Positions 7,614 to 15,597 of a DNA stretch of 64,000 nucleotides are shown piece by piece. The notes under the pieces are model-generated. The model was not told the origin of the DNA. It saw only the letters and a program-made list of their open reading frames with translations, and ran no database searches. The position numbers and the translations under genes were made by a program. How positions within the stretch are numbered: position 1 is the first letter of the stretch; the number at the start of each line of letters is the position of its first letter. This stretch comes from Actinoplanes oblitus. GTDB lineage: Bacteria; Actinomycetota; Actinomycetes; Mycobacteriales; Micromonosporaceae. The stretch lies in NCBI RefSeq assembly GCF_030252345.1, contig NZ_CP126980.1:9247501-9311500 (forward strand), given 5' to 3'.

Positions 7614-8705
7614 TTAGGTCATTGCCGGCGTGGGGTGGGGATTGCGGTGCAGGCCGGCCGCCGAGCCCTTCGCCTTGAGGCTCATCACGAACGCCAGCAC
7701 CCGCGCCACCGCCCCGAAGAACTCCGCCGGGATCTCCTGTCCCACCTCGCACCCGGCGTTGAGCGCCCGGGCCAGCGAGACGTCCTGGACCATCGGCACC
7801 CGGTTCTCGGTGGCCAGTTCCCGGATCTTCGCGGCCAGCGGGCCCTTGCCCTTGGCGACCACTCGCGGGGCGCCCTTCTCCGGCTCGTAGCGCAACGCCA
7901 CCGCGACGTGCACCGGGTTGACCACCACGACGTCGGCCGTCGGCACGTCGGCCATCTGCCGGTTGCGTGCCATGGCGAACTGCCGGGCCCGGATCTGGGC
8001 CTTGATCAGCGGGTCACCCTCGGCGTTCTTGTTCTCCTGCTTGACCTCTTCCTTGGTCATCCGCAGTTGCTTCTGGGTACGCCGGCGCACCACCAAGTAG
8101 TCCGCCCCCGCCATCGCGATACCGGCGACCGCCGCCGCCCGGATCAGCGACAGCGCCGCGTCGGTGACGATCGACAGCAGCGCGGCCAGCGGCAGCCGGC
8201 CCGCGGACATCAGCTGCGGCACGATGTCCTTCATCGTCATCCACAGCACCGCGCCCAGCACCCCGGTCTTGACCAGCGACTTGGTCAGCTCCCAGAGGGC
8301 GTGCGGGCCGAGCATCCGCTTCAGCCCGGGCCACGGGTTGAGCCTGTTGAACTTGGGGACGAACAGCTTGGTCGCCACCCGGATGCCGCCCTGCGCACCG
8401 GCCGCGGCGATGCCCACCGCCATCATGGTCAGCGCCAGCGGCAGCACCGTCCAGGCCGCACTGAACAGGCCCTCCTTGAACATCGACAGGGCCCGGCCGG
8501 GATCCGGATCCGCTATCGTCTCCGGCACCTTGGCGATCATTTCCTCGGCGTGCTGCATCGCCTTGGCCAGCGTGCGGGGCAGCATCACGCTGGCGGCCAG
8601 CATGCCGAACCAGGCACCGAGGTCCGGCGTACGCCCGATCTGGCCCTCTTGCTTGGCCTTCTTGAGCTTTTGCGCTGTCGGTTGTTCGGTCTTCTCGCCG
8701 GACAT
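7614..8705 (-). CDS. flhB: Flagellar export switch protein FlhB
   Basis: This 363-residue protein opens with MSGEKTEQPTAQKLKKAKQEGQI, the FlhB signature of a basic cytoplasmic tail. Four membrane segments follow, then a cytoplasmic domain. The autocleavage site, NPTH in most relatives, reads N263-P264-V265-H266 (VVVVNPVHVAVALRY). Asn, Pro and His are kept, while Thr is Val. In the family, cleavage between Asn and Pro lets FlhB switch from hook to filament substrates in response to FliK, which is also encoded in this window. It follows fliR with 51 nt between them. Confidence 0.93.
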   Translation of the reverse strand: MSGEKTEQPTAQKLKKAKQEGQIGRTPDLGAWFGMLAASVMLPRTLAKAMQHAEEMIAKVPETIADPDPGRALSMFKEGLFSAAWTVLPLALTMMAVGIAAAGAQGGIRVATKLFVPKFNRLNPWPGLKRMLGPHALWELTKSLVKTGVLGAVLWMTMKDIVPQLMSAGRLPLAALLSIVTDAALSLIRAAAVAGIAMAGADYLVVRRRTQKQLRMTKEEVKQENKNAEGDPLIKAQIRARQFAMARNRQMADVPTADVVVVNPVHVAVALRYEPEKGAPRVVAKGKGPLAAKIRELATENRVPMVQDVSLARALNAGCEVGQEIPAEFFGAVARVLAFVMSLKAKGSAAGLHRNPHPTPAMT

Positions 8706-8756
8706 CTACACCCCCCTAGGTCGTGCCCCTGAGCCCGGCCGAGTGCGAGACACGCG

Positions 8757-9521
8757 CTAGCCGCCGCTGAGCCGGACCACCGCCGTCACCGCCCGCTCGA
8801 CCAGCGTGTGCAGCGCGCCCGGCAGCATCGAGACGGCCAGCCCGGCCAGGGTGACCAGCAGGAAGATCTTGATGGGGAAGCCGAGCTGGAACGCGTTCAG
8901 CGCGGGCGCCACCCGGTTCAGCAGGCCGAGCGCCACGTCGGCGAGAAACAGCACGCAGACCAGCGGCCCGGCGATCTGCAGCGCCGCCACGAACATCTCG
9001 CCGACCCCGCTGACCAGCAGCCGGCTGAACGTCTCGAAGGAGAACGTGCTGTCCAGCGGCAGGGTGCGGAAGCTCTGCAGGAAGCCGCGCAGAATCAGCT
9101 GGTGGCCGTCGCTGGCGAACAGCAGGGTGATCGCCACCAGGTTGTAGAACCGGCCGAAGATCGAGCTCTGGCTGAAGCCCAGCGGGTCGTACGCGGTGGC
9201 CAGGGTGAACCCGCCGAACAGGTCGAGCATGTCACCGGCGGCCTGCAACGCGGCGAACAGCATCGCGGTGACGAAGCCGAGCCCGACCCCGACGAAGATC
9301 TGCATGATCACGCTGGCGATCAGCGCCGGCGTCTCCAGCGACGGCAGGGTGCCCCGCAGGTACGGCGCCATCGGCAGCGCCAGCCCGACCGAGAGCAGCG
9401 CCTTCACCGGCCCGGGGATGAGCCGCGAGTTGAACGGCGGGCAGATCACCATCCACGCACCGGTCCGGCAGGCCCCCAGCAAGATCGCCAGCAGCTCGGC
9501 GATCGGCACGTTGACGTTCAT
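8757..9521 (-). CDS. fliR: Flagellar export gate protein FliR
   Basis: This 254-residue protein has about six hydrophobic segments and typical FliR motifs: LLGACRTGAWMVICPPF near the start, GLALPMAPYL, QAAGDMLDLFGGFTLATAYDP, LGLLNRVAPALNAFQLGFPIK and a final hydrophobic helix. FliR packs with FliP and FliQ in the core of the flagellar export gate. The ATG begins one base after the fliP stop, so no room remains for fliQ, which usually lies between them. Length is normal for FliR, so it is not a FliQ-FliR fusion. Confidence 0.93.
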   Translation of the reverse strand: MNVNVPIAELLAILLGACRTGAWMVICPPFNSRLIPGPVKALLSVGLALPMAPYLRGTLPSLETPALIASVIMQIFVGVGLGFVTAMLFAALQAAGDMLDLFGGFTLATAYDPLGFSQSSIFGRFYNLVAITLLFASDGHQLILRGFLQSFRTLPLDSTFSFETFSRLLVSGVGEMFVAALQIAGPLVCVLFLADVALGLLNRVAPALNAFQLGFPIKIFLLVTLAGLAVSMLPGALHTLVERAVTAVVRLSGG

Positions 9522-9522
9522 C

Positions 9523-10479
9523 TCAGGTCCGGTACGACCCGACCAGCGCCGTAATGATCAATCCCCACCCGTTGACCAGTACGAACAGCAGCAACTTGAA
9601 CGGCAGCGCGACGGTCACCGGGGGCAGCATCATCATGCCCAGCGACATCAGCGAGGCGGAGACCACCAGGTCGATGATCAGGAACGGGATGAAGATGACG
9701 AAGCCGATGATGAACGCGGCCCGCAGCTCGGAGAGCACGAACGCGGGCACCAGCGTGGTCAGCGGCACCGCGTCCCGGTTCGCCGGCTTGGCCGCGCCGG
9801 ACACCTTGATCAGCAGGCCCAGTTCGTCCTCGCGGGTGGTCTTCCACATGAAGTCGCGCAACGGCTTGATGCCGTCCGTGAAGGCCTGCGACTGGGTCTT
9901 GTCGCCCTTCAGGTAGGGCTGCACGCCCACGTCGTTCATCTGCGACACGGTCGGGCCCATGATGAAAAGGCTCAGGAACAGCGCCAGCCCGGCGATCACC
10001 TGGTTGGGCGGCATGGTGGTCAGGCCCAGCGCGTTGCGGGTGATCCCGAGGACCATGAAGACCTTGGTGAAACACGTGCAGAGCAGCAGCAGCGCGGGCG
10101 CCACCGAGAGCAGCGTCAGGCCGAGGACGATGACCAGGCTGGAGGCCGGGCGGCTGCCGTCGGGGTTCGTACCGTTGATGTTGAGGTTGATGCTCGGCGG
10201 CGACGTCTTCGGCGCCCGCGGCACCTTGCGCTCGACCGGTTGTCGCCGCGCCGCCGGGTGGGCCGGCGCCTGCGGCGCTTCCCGCGGTACGGCCATCGGC
10301 GCCGCCACCTCGGCTCCGGGCGCGGCGTGCACCGGGGCGGGCAGCGTGAACGCCAGTCCGGCACCCACGAACAGCAGCAGGATCGCGCGTCGCAGGGCCC
10401 GCCCGGCCCGCCCCCCGCGGCCCGCGCCCGCGATGTCGTCCGCCGGCGCGCGGCACTGCCGTTCGGTGCAGTCGGTCAT
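9523..10479 (-). CDS. fliP: Flagellar export gate protein FliP
   Basis: This 318-residue protein has an N-terminal hydrophobic segment of signal-peptide type (about residues 29-53, ending near VHAA), an Ala/Pro-rich linker, and from about residue 98 the FliP core. The core motifs are clear: SINLNINGTNP, LLSVAPALLLLCTCFTKVFM, GITRNALGLTTMPPNQVIAGLALFL, FIMGPTVSQM, VLSELRAAFIIGFVIFIPFL and LMSLGMMMLPPV. FliP forms the pentameric core of the export gate. The gene lies between fliO (4 nt apart) and fliR (1 nt apart). The linker makes it longer than the roughly 250 residues of most FliP proteins. Confidence 0.94.
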   Translation of the reverse strand: MTDCTERQCRAPADDIAGAGRGGRAGRALRRAILLLFVGAGLAFTLPAPVHAAPGAEVAAPMAVPREAPQAPAHPAARRQPVERKVPRAPKTSPPSINLNINGTNPDGSRPASSLVIVLGLTLLSVAPALLLLCTCFTKVFMVLGITRNALGLTTMPPNQVIAGLALFLSLFIMGPTVSQMNDVGVQPYLKGDKTQSQAFTDGIKPLRDFMWKTTREDELGLLIKVSGAAKPANRDAVPLTTLVPAFVLSELRAAFIIGFVIFIPFLIIDLVVSASLMSLGMMMLPPVTVALPFKLLLFVLVNGWGLIITALVGSYRT

Positions 10480-10483
10480 GGCG

Positions 10484-10921
10484 CTATTTCCTCGTCGTTC
10501 GCTCGCGCAGAAATTCGAGGGTCGAGACCCAGGTCTTCGGCGACAGGATCGAACCGTGCTGCCCGGGACCGGTGGGCGCGGCCGGGTGCCGCCCGGGCAG
10601 CGTGGTCCCGTCCGCCTCGATCAGCTCGGTCGGCTCCAGCACCAGGTGATCCCGGTGCTCGTGCGGCCTGGTCTCGAACAGGTCGAGCTCGGCCTCGCCC
10701 AGGTAACTGATCTGCCCGTCGGTGACCCCGAGCACCATGGCCCGGTCGGCCACCCGGACCACCGCCACCGACGCGCCCCGGGTCAGCTGCTGCCGGTTGA
10801 GCACCGCCAGATGGCCGTGAGCGCTCTTGCCGAACGGGCGCCGCAGCGCCCGGGCCAGTCCCCACATCATGAACAGCACGATGAACAGGGAGAAGCCGAC
10901 CTGGAGGAGGAGCCGGAACAA
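10484..10921 (-). CDS. fliO: Flagellar biosynthesis protein FliO
   Basis: I choose a TTG start (caa at 10919-10921) because AGGAG lies eight bases upstream, overlapping the fliN stop. No ATG or GTG is available before the membrane helix. The 145-residue product has one membrane segment near the start (LQVGFSLFIVLFMMWGLARAL) and then a small soluble domain with LAVLNRQQLTRGASVAVVRVADRAMVLGVTDGQISYL, the FliO pattern. FliO assists assembly of the FliP ring. Its place between fliN and fliP is the usual one. The C-terminal 50 residues are poorly conserved linker. Confidence 0.85.
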   Translation of the reverse strand: MFRLLLQVGFSLFIVLFMMWGLARALRRPFGKSAHGHLAVLNRQQLTRGASVAVVRVADRAMVLGVTDGQISYLGEAELDLFETRPHEHRDHLVLEPTELIEADGTTLPGRHPAAPTGPGQHGSILSPKTWVSTLEFLRERTTRK

Positions 10922-10932
10922 GGTGGTGACTC

Positions 10933-11697
10933 CTACTCGACGCCCGGCGCGACGATCTCGGTGATCCGGATGCCGAAGTTCTCGTCCACCACGACCACCT
11001 CGCCGCGGGCGATCAATCGGCCGTTCACCAGCAGGTCGGCCGGGCTGCCGGCGGCCCGGTCCAGCTCGACGATCGCACCGGGGGTGAGCGAGAGCAGCTC
11101 CCGCACGCTCATCCGGGTCCGGCCGAGCTCGGCGGAGACCTCCATCTCCACGTCGTGCAGCATGTCCAGCCCGCCGCGCCGGCCCACCGCCGGCGCGCTC
11201 CGCTGGGCCACCCCGCCGCCACCGGTCGCCGCGGCGACCAGCGGATCCTCGCTGGGCCACGGGCTGACCGAGAGGGCCAGCACGGCCCGGACGTCCTCGT
11301 CGTCGCGCAGCGGAATGGCGACCGAGCCCTCCTTGGCGGCCAGCGCGCTGATCGCCACCTGCGGCTCCATCACCTGCCCGGGGTCGAGGACCACCGGCCC
11401 GAAGACCCGGGAGGCCGCCTCCAGCGCCGGCCGGACCGCTGCGGTCAGGTCCAGCTCGCCGAGCGGGCTCTCCTTGAGCGCGTCCGCCAGGTCCTGGCCG
11501 ACCACGACGACCACCTCGCCGGTGGCCGCTCCGCTGAACCGCGCGGTGACCGCCTGACCCTCGATCACCGTCCCGGCGTCGGGGATCACCGGATCGCCGG
11601 CGACCAGGGCGCGGCTGGTGGGCAGCACGGCCAGCGCGGCCTCGGCCGCGTTCCGCGCGAGGATGAGCTGCGGCGCGGTGATGGTGGGGGCGGTCAT
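10933..11697 (-). CDS. fliN: Flagellar switch protein FliN with an N-terminal extra domain (FliY-like layout)
   Basis: This 254-residue protein is about twice the length of a simple FliN. Residues about 175-250 are the SpoA/FliN domain ([62 protein letters not shown]). Residues about 10-150 resemble the CheC-like domain found in FliY, including a two-fold pattern of small strands and a helix [11 protein letters not shown]. The Glu-x2-Asn phosphatase motif of active CheC/FliY proteins is not evident there. FliN forms the lower C-ring and interacts with FliM and export proteins. Its ATG overlaps the fliM stop by 4 nt. Confidence 0.88.
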   Translation of the reverse strand: MTAPTITAPQLILARNAAEAALAVLPTSRALVAGDPVIPDAGTVIEGQAVTARFSGAATGEVVVVVGQDLADALKESPLGELDLTAAVRPALEAASRVFGPVVLDPGQVMEPQVAISALAAKEGSVAIPLRDDEDVRAVLALSVSPWPSEDPLVAAATGGGGVAQRSAPAVGRRGGLDMLHDVEMEVSAELGRTRMSVRELLSLTPGAIVELDRAAGSPADLLVNGRLIARGEVVVVDENFGIRITEIVAPGVE

Positions 11698-12644
11698 GAG
11701 CGGCCAGACTCCTTGGACTCGTTCTCGTGGGGCGACGGCACGACGAGACAGGCGAGCCGCGCACCCTGATTACCGGGAACGGCATGCGCGAAGACGATGT
11801 CGTTCACGGTCACCTCAAGCGGCCGGCTGGTCAGATGCCCGAGCGGCACGACGTCACCCGGACGTAGATCCACGATGTCATCGGTACGCATCCGGATGGG
11901 CTGGAATCGCACTGCTACGTCGATCGGAGCCGCGGAAAGTCCGGCCGTGAGGTTGCGCAGCGCCCGGTCCTTGGCCTGTCGCTCGGCGACGCTGAGCACC
12001 ACCGTCTCGGTCCGGGAGAGCACCGGCAGGATGGTGTTGAACGGCAGGCAGATCGTGGAGATGCACTCCTCGGCGCCGATCTTGGTCTCGAACGAGGCCA
12101 CCACCACCGCGTCGCCGGGCGCGTGCGCGCGCAGGAACTGCGCGTTGTACTCGATCTCCTTGAGGACCGGCTGGATGTCCACCAGGCTCTCGAAGCCGTA
12201 GCGCAGCTCGCCGAGCATCCGCTCGATCAGCCCGCGCAGCAGCGGCATCTCCACCTCGGTCAGCGGCCGTTCCGGCTGGGAGCCGCCAGGTCCGCCGAGC
12301 ATGTGGTCGATCGCGGTCATCACCGCCGACTGGGCGATCTCGATCAGCACCGTGCCGGGCAACGGATCGAGGGTGACCACCCCGATGATCGTCGGGTTGG
12401 CCAGCGACGCCACGTACTCGTCGTAGTTCAGTTGCTCGATGGAGATCAGCGAGACGTTGCTGACCGCGCGGAGCCGGGTGGTGAGCAGGGTGCCGCAGCT
12501 GCGTGCGTACGTCTCGAACGCGATCTGCAGGGTGCGCACGTGCTCGCGGGAGAGCTTGATGGGACGGCGGAAGTCGTACGCCGTCGGCCCTCCACCTTGG
12601 CCGCGGCGCGAGATCTTGCCCGGGGTGCGTGCGGTGGTGGTCAC
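11694..12644 (-). CDS. fliM: Flagellar motor switch protein FliM
   Basis: This 316-residue protein has the FliM middle domain ([61 protein letters not shown]) and a C-terminal SpoA domain ([12 protein letters not shown]...[12 protein letters not shown]). FliM forms the C-ring middle and normally receives CheY-P through an N-terminal EIDALL-type peptide. That peptide is absent: the N-terminus is a short Thr/Arg/Gly tail running straight into YDFRRP. The GTG start lies only 8 bases after a candidate motility promoter -10 element, so the transcript may be leaderless. An AGGA sequence also lies 4 nt before the GTG. Confidence 0.93.
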   Translation of the reverse strand: MTTTARTPGKISRRGQGGGPTAYDFRRPIKLSREHVRTLQIAFETYARSCGTLLTTRLRAVSNVSLISIEQLNYDEYVASLANPTIIGVVTLDPLPGTVLIEIAQSAVMTAIDHMLGGPGGSQPERPLTEVEMPLLRGLIERMLGELRYGFESLVDIQPVLKEIEYNAQFLRAHAPGDAVVVASFETKIGAEECISTICLPFNTILPVLSRTETVVLSVAERQAKDRALRNLTAGLSAAPIDVAVRFQPIRMRTDDIVDLRPGDVVPLGHLTSRPLEVTVNDIVFAHAVPGNQGARLACLVVPSPHENESKESGRS

Positions 12645-12651
12645 GTCGTCC

Positions 12652-12679
12652 TGATCGGCGGACTTAGCGAACCGCTGAG
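12652..12679 (-). promoter_or_regulatory. Candidate motility sigma-factor promoter of fliM operon
   Basis: On the minus strand the sequence reads CTCA, 16 bases, then GCCGATCA. This agrees well with the FliA/WhiG/SigD family pattern (TAAA or CTCA-like -35, about 15-16 bases, GCCGATAA -10). The -10 ends 8 bases before the fliM GTG, so transcription would begin at or next to the start codon. Confidence 0.6.
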
Positions 12680-12713
12680 CCCCGGGCCCGCTTTATGCCC
12701 TTAATACACGAAT

Positions 12714-12741
12714 GGGCGGGTCTCCCGGAGGAGACCCGCCC
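12714..12741 (-). terminator. Hairpin terminator after fliL
   Basis: A 12-bp perfect stem (gggcgggtctcc / ggagacccgccc) with a four-base loop lies 15 nt beyond the fliL stop and before the fliM promoter. It separates the mot-fliL unit from the fliM unit. Confidence 0.75.
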
Positions 12742-12756
12742 TGCCGTCGCCGGCTG

Positions 12757-13212
12757 TTACTGCGTGACGAACGAGGTGTAGTAGATGTCCATGACCATCT
12801 TCTTGTCTTCCTCGGTGTAGGCCTTGACCAGCTTGGCGACCAGTTCTTCCTTGAGCTTCTCGCGGCCCGCGTCGGTGGAGAGCTCGGCCACCGTCTTGCC
12901 GGTGTACTCGTCGATCGCCAGCTCGTACGCCTCGCTCAGGTCGACCGCCTCCTCACCGGACTCCTCGGTCTGCTGCAGGGCGAAGCCGAGCTTCAGGTAG
13001 TGCCCGTCGGCCAGGTTCACCGTGATGGTGTTCTCCGCCGCCGTGACGATGCCCTTGACCGGCGCCTTCGCCTCGGCCTTGTCGCCCTTGAGCATGAAGA
13101 ACGCCCCGGCGCCACCGCCGCCCAGCACGACCAGCGCCGCGGCGATCACGATCATCATCATCTTCTTCGACTTCTTCGGCGCCTCGGCGGCCGTGTCCTT
13201 CTCGTCTGCCAT
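12757..13212 (-). CDS. fliL: Flagellar basal body-associated protein FliL
   Basis: This 151-residue protein has a short charged N-terminus, one membrane helix (about residues 17-41, KMMMIVIAAALVVLGGGGAG) and an extracytoplasmic domain with NTITVNLADGHYLKLGFALQ, followed by EELVAKLVKAYTEEDKKMVM near the end, as in FliL. FliL surrounds the MotA/MotB stator and stabilises it. It follows motB with 20 nt between, and a hairpin ends the unit after it. The AT-richer Lys/Glu codons are consistent with its neighbours. Confidence 0.9.
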   Translation of the reverse strand: MADEKDTAAEAPKKSKKMMMIVIAAALVVLGGGGAGAFFMLKGDKAEAKAPVKGIVTAAENTITVNLADGHYLKLGFALQQTEESGEEAVDLSEAYELAIDEYTGKTVAELSTDAGREKLKEELVAKLVKAYTEEDKKMVMDIYYTSFVTQ

Positions 13213-13232
13213 CAGAACTCCCCCCGGTCAGT

Positions 13233-14294
13233 TCAGTTACGCGTGTCAGCGGTGATGAGCGTGCTGTGGTCGGTAGTGCTGTCGGTGCCGGTCGTACCGG
13301 AGGCGTTGGCCGCCTCCACCTTCTTGGCCGCGGCCTCCGCGGCGGCCTTGGCCTCCGCGGTGGTCTGGCCGGCGTGCAACTTCGCGTCGCTGCCCGCCGC
13401 CGAGGGCAGCAGCGCCGCCTGGTCGGCCGTGAGCATGGTCAGCACGACCACGTCCACCCGGCGGTTCATGGTGATCGAGCGCGGGTCCTTCGGGTCGATC
13501 AGCGGCTTGGTGTCGGAGAAGCCGACAGCGCTCAGCCGCTTCTTCGGGATACCGTGCCCGGTGAAGTACCGGACCGTGGTGGAGGCTCGCGCCGCGGAGA
13601 GCTCCCAGCCGCTCGGGTAGTACTTGGTCTTCGCCTTGAGCTGGTTGGTGTTGCCGTCCACCTCAATGTTGTTCGGCAGCTTCGCCAGCGTCGGAGCGAT
13701 TGCGCTCAAGATCTTTTCGCCGGTCGGGCGGAGGTCCGCCCGGTCGCCGGCGAAGACGACCTCGTTGGTCACCACGGTGATCACCAGACCGCGCTGGTCG
13801 ATCGTGAACTTCACGTTGTTCAGCAGCTTGGCGGCCGCCAGGGCGTCCGAGATCTTGTTCTCGATCGCCTTCATGTCCTCGGCCTCCTTCGCCGCCTTCT
13901 CGGCGTTGGCGGAAGCCTTCTTGCGGTCCTCGGCCTGCATGGCCCGGTCGACCGCGGCCTTCTCCTTCTGGTTCAGGCCCTCGGTGCCCGAGGTACCGTC
14001 ACCCGGGTTGGCGCCCGGGTCGATCTGCACGATCTGCGCGTTGTTCGAAGCGCCGTCCAGCGGGGCGTAGTTACCGGTGAAGGCAGCGCTCTTGGAGCCG
14101 AAGCTCGCGGAGAGACCCTGTGCCAGCTGGGCGAACTTCTTCTGGTTGATGTCACTCATGGAGAACAGGACGACGAAGAGAACGAACAGCAGGGTGAGCA
14201 TGTCGGCGTACGACACGAGCCAGCGCTCGTGGTTGACGTGCTCCTCGTGCTCCTCGTGGCCGGCCTTCTTGCGCTTGCCACCACCGGAACTCAT
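13233..14294 (-). CDS. motB: Flagellar stator protein MotB
   Basis: This 353-residue protein has a Lys/His/Glu-rich cytoplasmic start, one membrane helix with the proton-channel aspartate Asp31 in VSYADMLTLLFVLFVVLFSM, a Lys/Glu/Ala-rich linker (about 110-150), and an OmpA-like peptidoglycan-binding domain (about 165-290: NNIEVDGNTNQL, WELSAARASTTVRYF, RLSAVGFSDTKPL, NRRVDVVVL). A long Ala/Ser/Thr tail follows. MotB anchors the stator to the wall and conducts ions with MotA, the preceding gene. The two genes are 4 nt apart. Confidence 0.94.
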   Translation of the reverse strand: MSSGGGKRKKAGHEEHEEHVNHERWLVSYADMLTLLFVLFVVLFSMSDINQKKFAQLAQGLSASFGSKSAAFTGNYAPLDGASNNAQIVQIDPGANPGDGTSGTEGLNQKEKAAVDRAMQAEDRKKASANAEKAAKEAEDMKAIENKISDALAAAKLLNNVKFTIDQRGLVITVVTNEVVFAGDRADLRPTGEKILSAIAPTLAKLPNNIEVDGNTNQLKAKTKYYPSGWELSAARASTTVRYFTGHGIPKKRLSAVGFSDTKPLIDPKDPRSITMNRRVDVVVLTMLTADQAALLPSAAGSDAKLHAGQTTAEAKAAAEAAAKKVEAANASGTTGTDSTTDHSTLITADTRN

Positions 14295-14298
14295 CGGA

Positions 14299-15090
14299 TC
14301 AGGCCGCCTTCTTGGAGGAGGCCGCGGCCTCAGCCTTCTTCATCTCGTCCGGCGGGAGCAGGCTGCGCAGCTTCTGGGCGACCAGACGCGGGTTGGAGCC
14401 GGCCTGGATCGCCAGGACGCCGTCGATCACCAGCTCCATCTCCTCGGCCTCGACAGCGCTGAGCCGGGACAACCGGGCCGCCATCGGGAGCCAGATCAGG
14501 TTGGCGCTGAGCACGCCCCACAGGGTGGCGACGAACGCCGCGGAGATCGAGTGGCCCAGGGTCTCGGGCTTGTCGAGGTTCTCCAGCACGTGCACCAGGC
14601 CCATGACCGTGCCGATGATGCCGATCGTCGGGGCGTAACCGCCCATGTTCTCGAAGAACTTCTTGGCCGCGTTGTCGGCCTTCTTCTTCGCGCCGACCTC
14701 GGCGTGCAGGATGTCGTGCAGCTCGTCCGGGTCGGTGCCGTCGATGGCCAGCTGCAGGCCCCGCTTGAGGAAGGGGTGCTCGACCGTCTTGACCGCGTCC
14801 TCGAGCGCCAGCAGACCCTCGCGGCGAGCGCGCTCGGCCAGCTTCACGACGTTGTCGAGCAGCTGGGTCGGCGGCGTCACCTTGGCGGTGAAGGCCTTCT
14901 TCAGCGTGCCGACGAAGCCGGTCGCGTCCTTCAGGACACCGCCGGCCATGGCGGCGGCGAAGCCACCACCGAAGACCAGCAACATCGAGGGAACCAGGAG
15001 GATGGAGGCGGGCGAGCCGCCCTCCAGGATCTGGACGGTGAAGACGATCACCAGTCCGGCGAGCACTCCGACGATGGTTGAGATGTCCAT
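14299..15090 (-). CDS. motA: Flagellar stator protein MotA
   Basis: This 263-residue protein has four membrane segments and MotA/ExbB-family motifs: ASILLVPSMLLVFGGGFAAAM, LAERARREGLLALED in the cytoplasmic loop, and FFENMGGYAPTIGIIGTVMG with SISAAFVATLWGVLSANLIW in the last two helices. It forms the pentameric ion channel ring around MotB. The start is one base after the flbD stop, and motB follows at 4 nt. Confidence 0.94.
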   Translation of the reverse strand: MDISTIVGVLAGLVIVFTVQILEGGSPASILLVPSMLLVFGGGFAAAMAGGVLKDATGFVGTLKKAFTAKVTPPTQLLDNVVKLAERARREGLLALEDAVKTVEHPFLKRGLQLAIDGTDPDELHDILHAEVGAKKKADNAAKKFFENMGGYAPTIGIIGTVMGLVHVLENLDKPETLGHSISAAFVATLWGVLSANLIWLPMAARLSRLSAVEAEEMELVIDGVLAIQAGSNPRLVAQKLRSLLPPDEMKKAEAAASSKKAA

Positions 15091-15091
15091 G

Positions 15092-15373
15092 TCAGCGGTC
15101 CTTCCGGTGCAGCGGGAGCACCTTGGCGTCGAGCTCGTCGTCAGACGAGGCAGGGGCGGCAGCCACGGGCTCGGGCTCCATACGACTTGCTTGGGCGATC
15201 AGCGAGGCGCGGTAGTGACGCACCGAGTCGATGAACTCGGGTACCGACTCGGCGATGACGTACTTGGTGCCGTCCACCAGCGTGACGACCGTGTCGGGCG
15301 TGCAGTCCACACGCTCGACCAGGTCCGGGTTCAGCGCGAACACGGCACCGTTGATGCGAGTTACGAGGATCAA
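15092..15373 (-). CDS. flbD: FlbD-family flagellar protein
   Basis: A TTG start preceded by AAGGACGG gives a 93-residue protein opening MILVTRINGAVFALNPDL, then VERVDCTPDTVVTLVDGTKYVIAES and VPEFIDSVRHYRASL. This is the complete small FlbD domain found next to motA/motB in Gram-positive flagellar operons. The last 35 residues are an acidic tail not shared by shorter relatives. The exact role is unknown. An in-frame upstream extension exists, but it has no good start. Confidence 0.85.
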   Translation of the reverse strand: MILVTRINGAVFALNPDLVERVDCTPDTVVTLVDGTKYVIAESVPEFIDSVRHYRASLIAQASRMEPEPVAAAPASSDDELDAKVLPLHRKDR

Positions 15374-15433
15374 GACTGTCCCGTCCTTGGTTCGTCCTTG
15401 GCTGGTGAAGGCCGTCCGTTGCCTTCGCCTAGT

Positions 15434-15462
15434 ACTTCGGCCCGACCTCGGTTGCCGATGAG
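15434..15462 (-). promoter_or_regulatory. Weak candidate motility promoter before flbD-motAB-fliL
   Basis: The minus strand reads CTCA, 17 bases, then GCCGAAGT. The -10 resembles GCCGATAA at its first five bases and the -35 is the same CTCA as at cheA and fliM, but the spacer is one base longer than at those sites. It lies about 60 nt before flbD. Confidence 0.3.
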
Positions 15463-15541
15463 ATCGAGCCGGTCGCGGTTCGGGTGCGAGCCGCGGCGTT
15501 TCCTCGGTCGCTTCCCGCACCCTCAGGCCGTGCCTAAGCGA

Positions 15542-15579
15542 CGGCGGCCGGGGCGGGCCGAAGCCCACCCCGGCCGCCG
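15542..15579 (-). terminator. Hairpin terminator after flgE
   Basis: An imperfect stem (12 paired bases, one mismatch, then three pairs) with a six-base loop lies 18 nt beyond the flgE stop. It separates flgD-flgE from the flbD-mot unit. Confidence 0.7.
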
Positions 15580-15597
15580 GCCGAGAGACTGCTGCTA

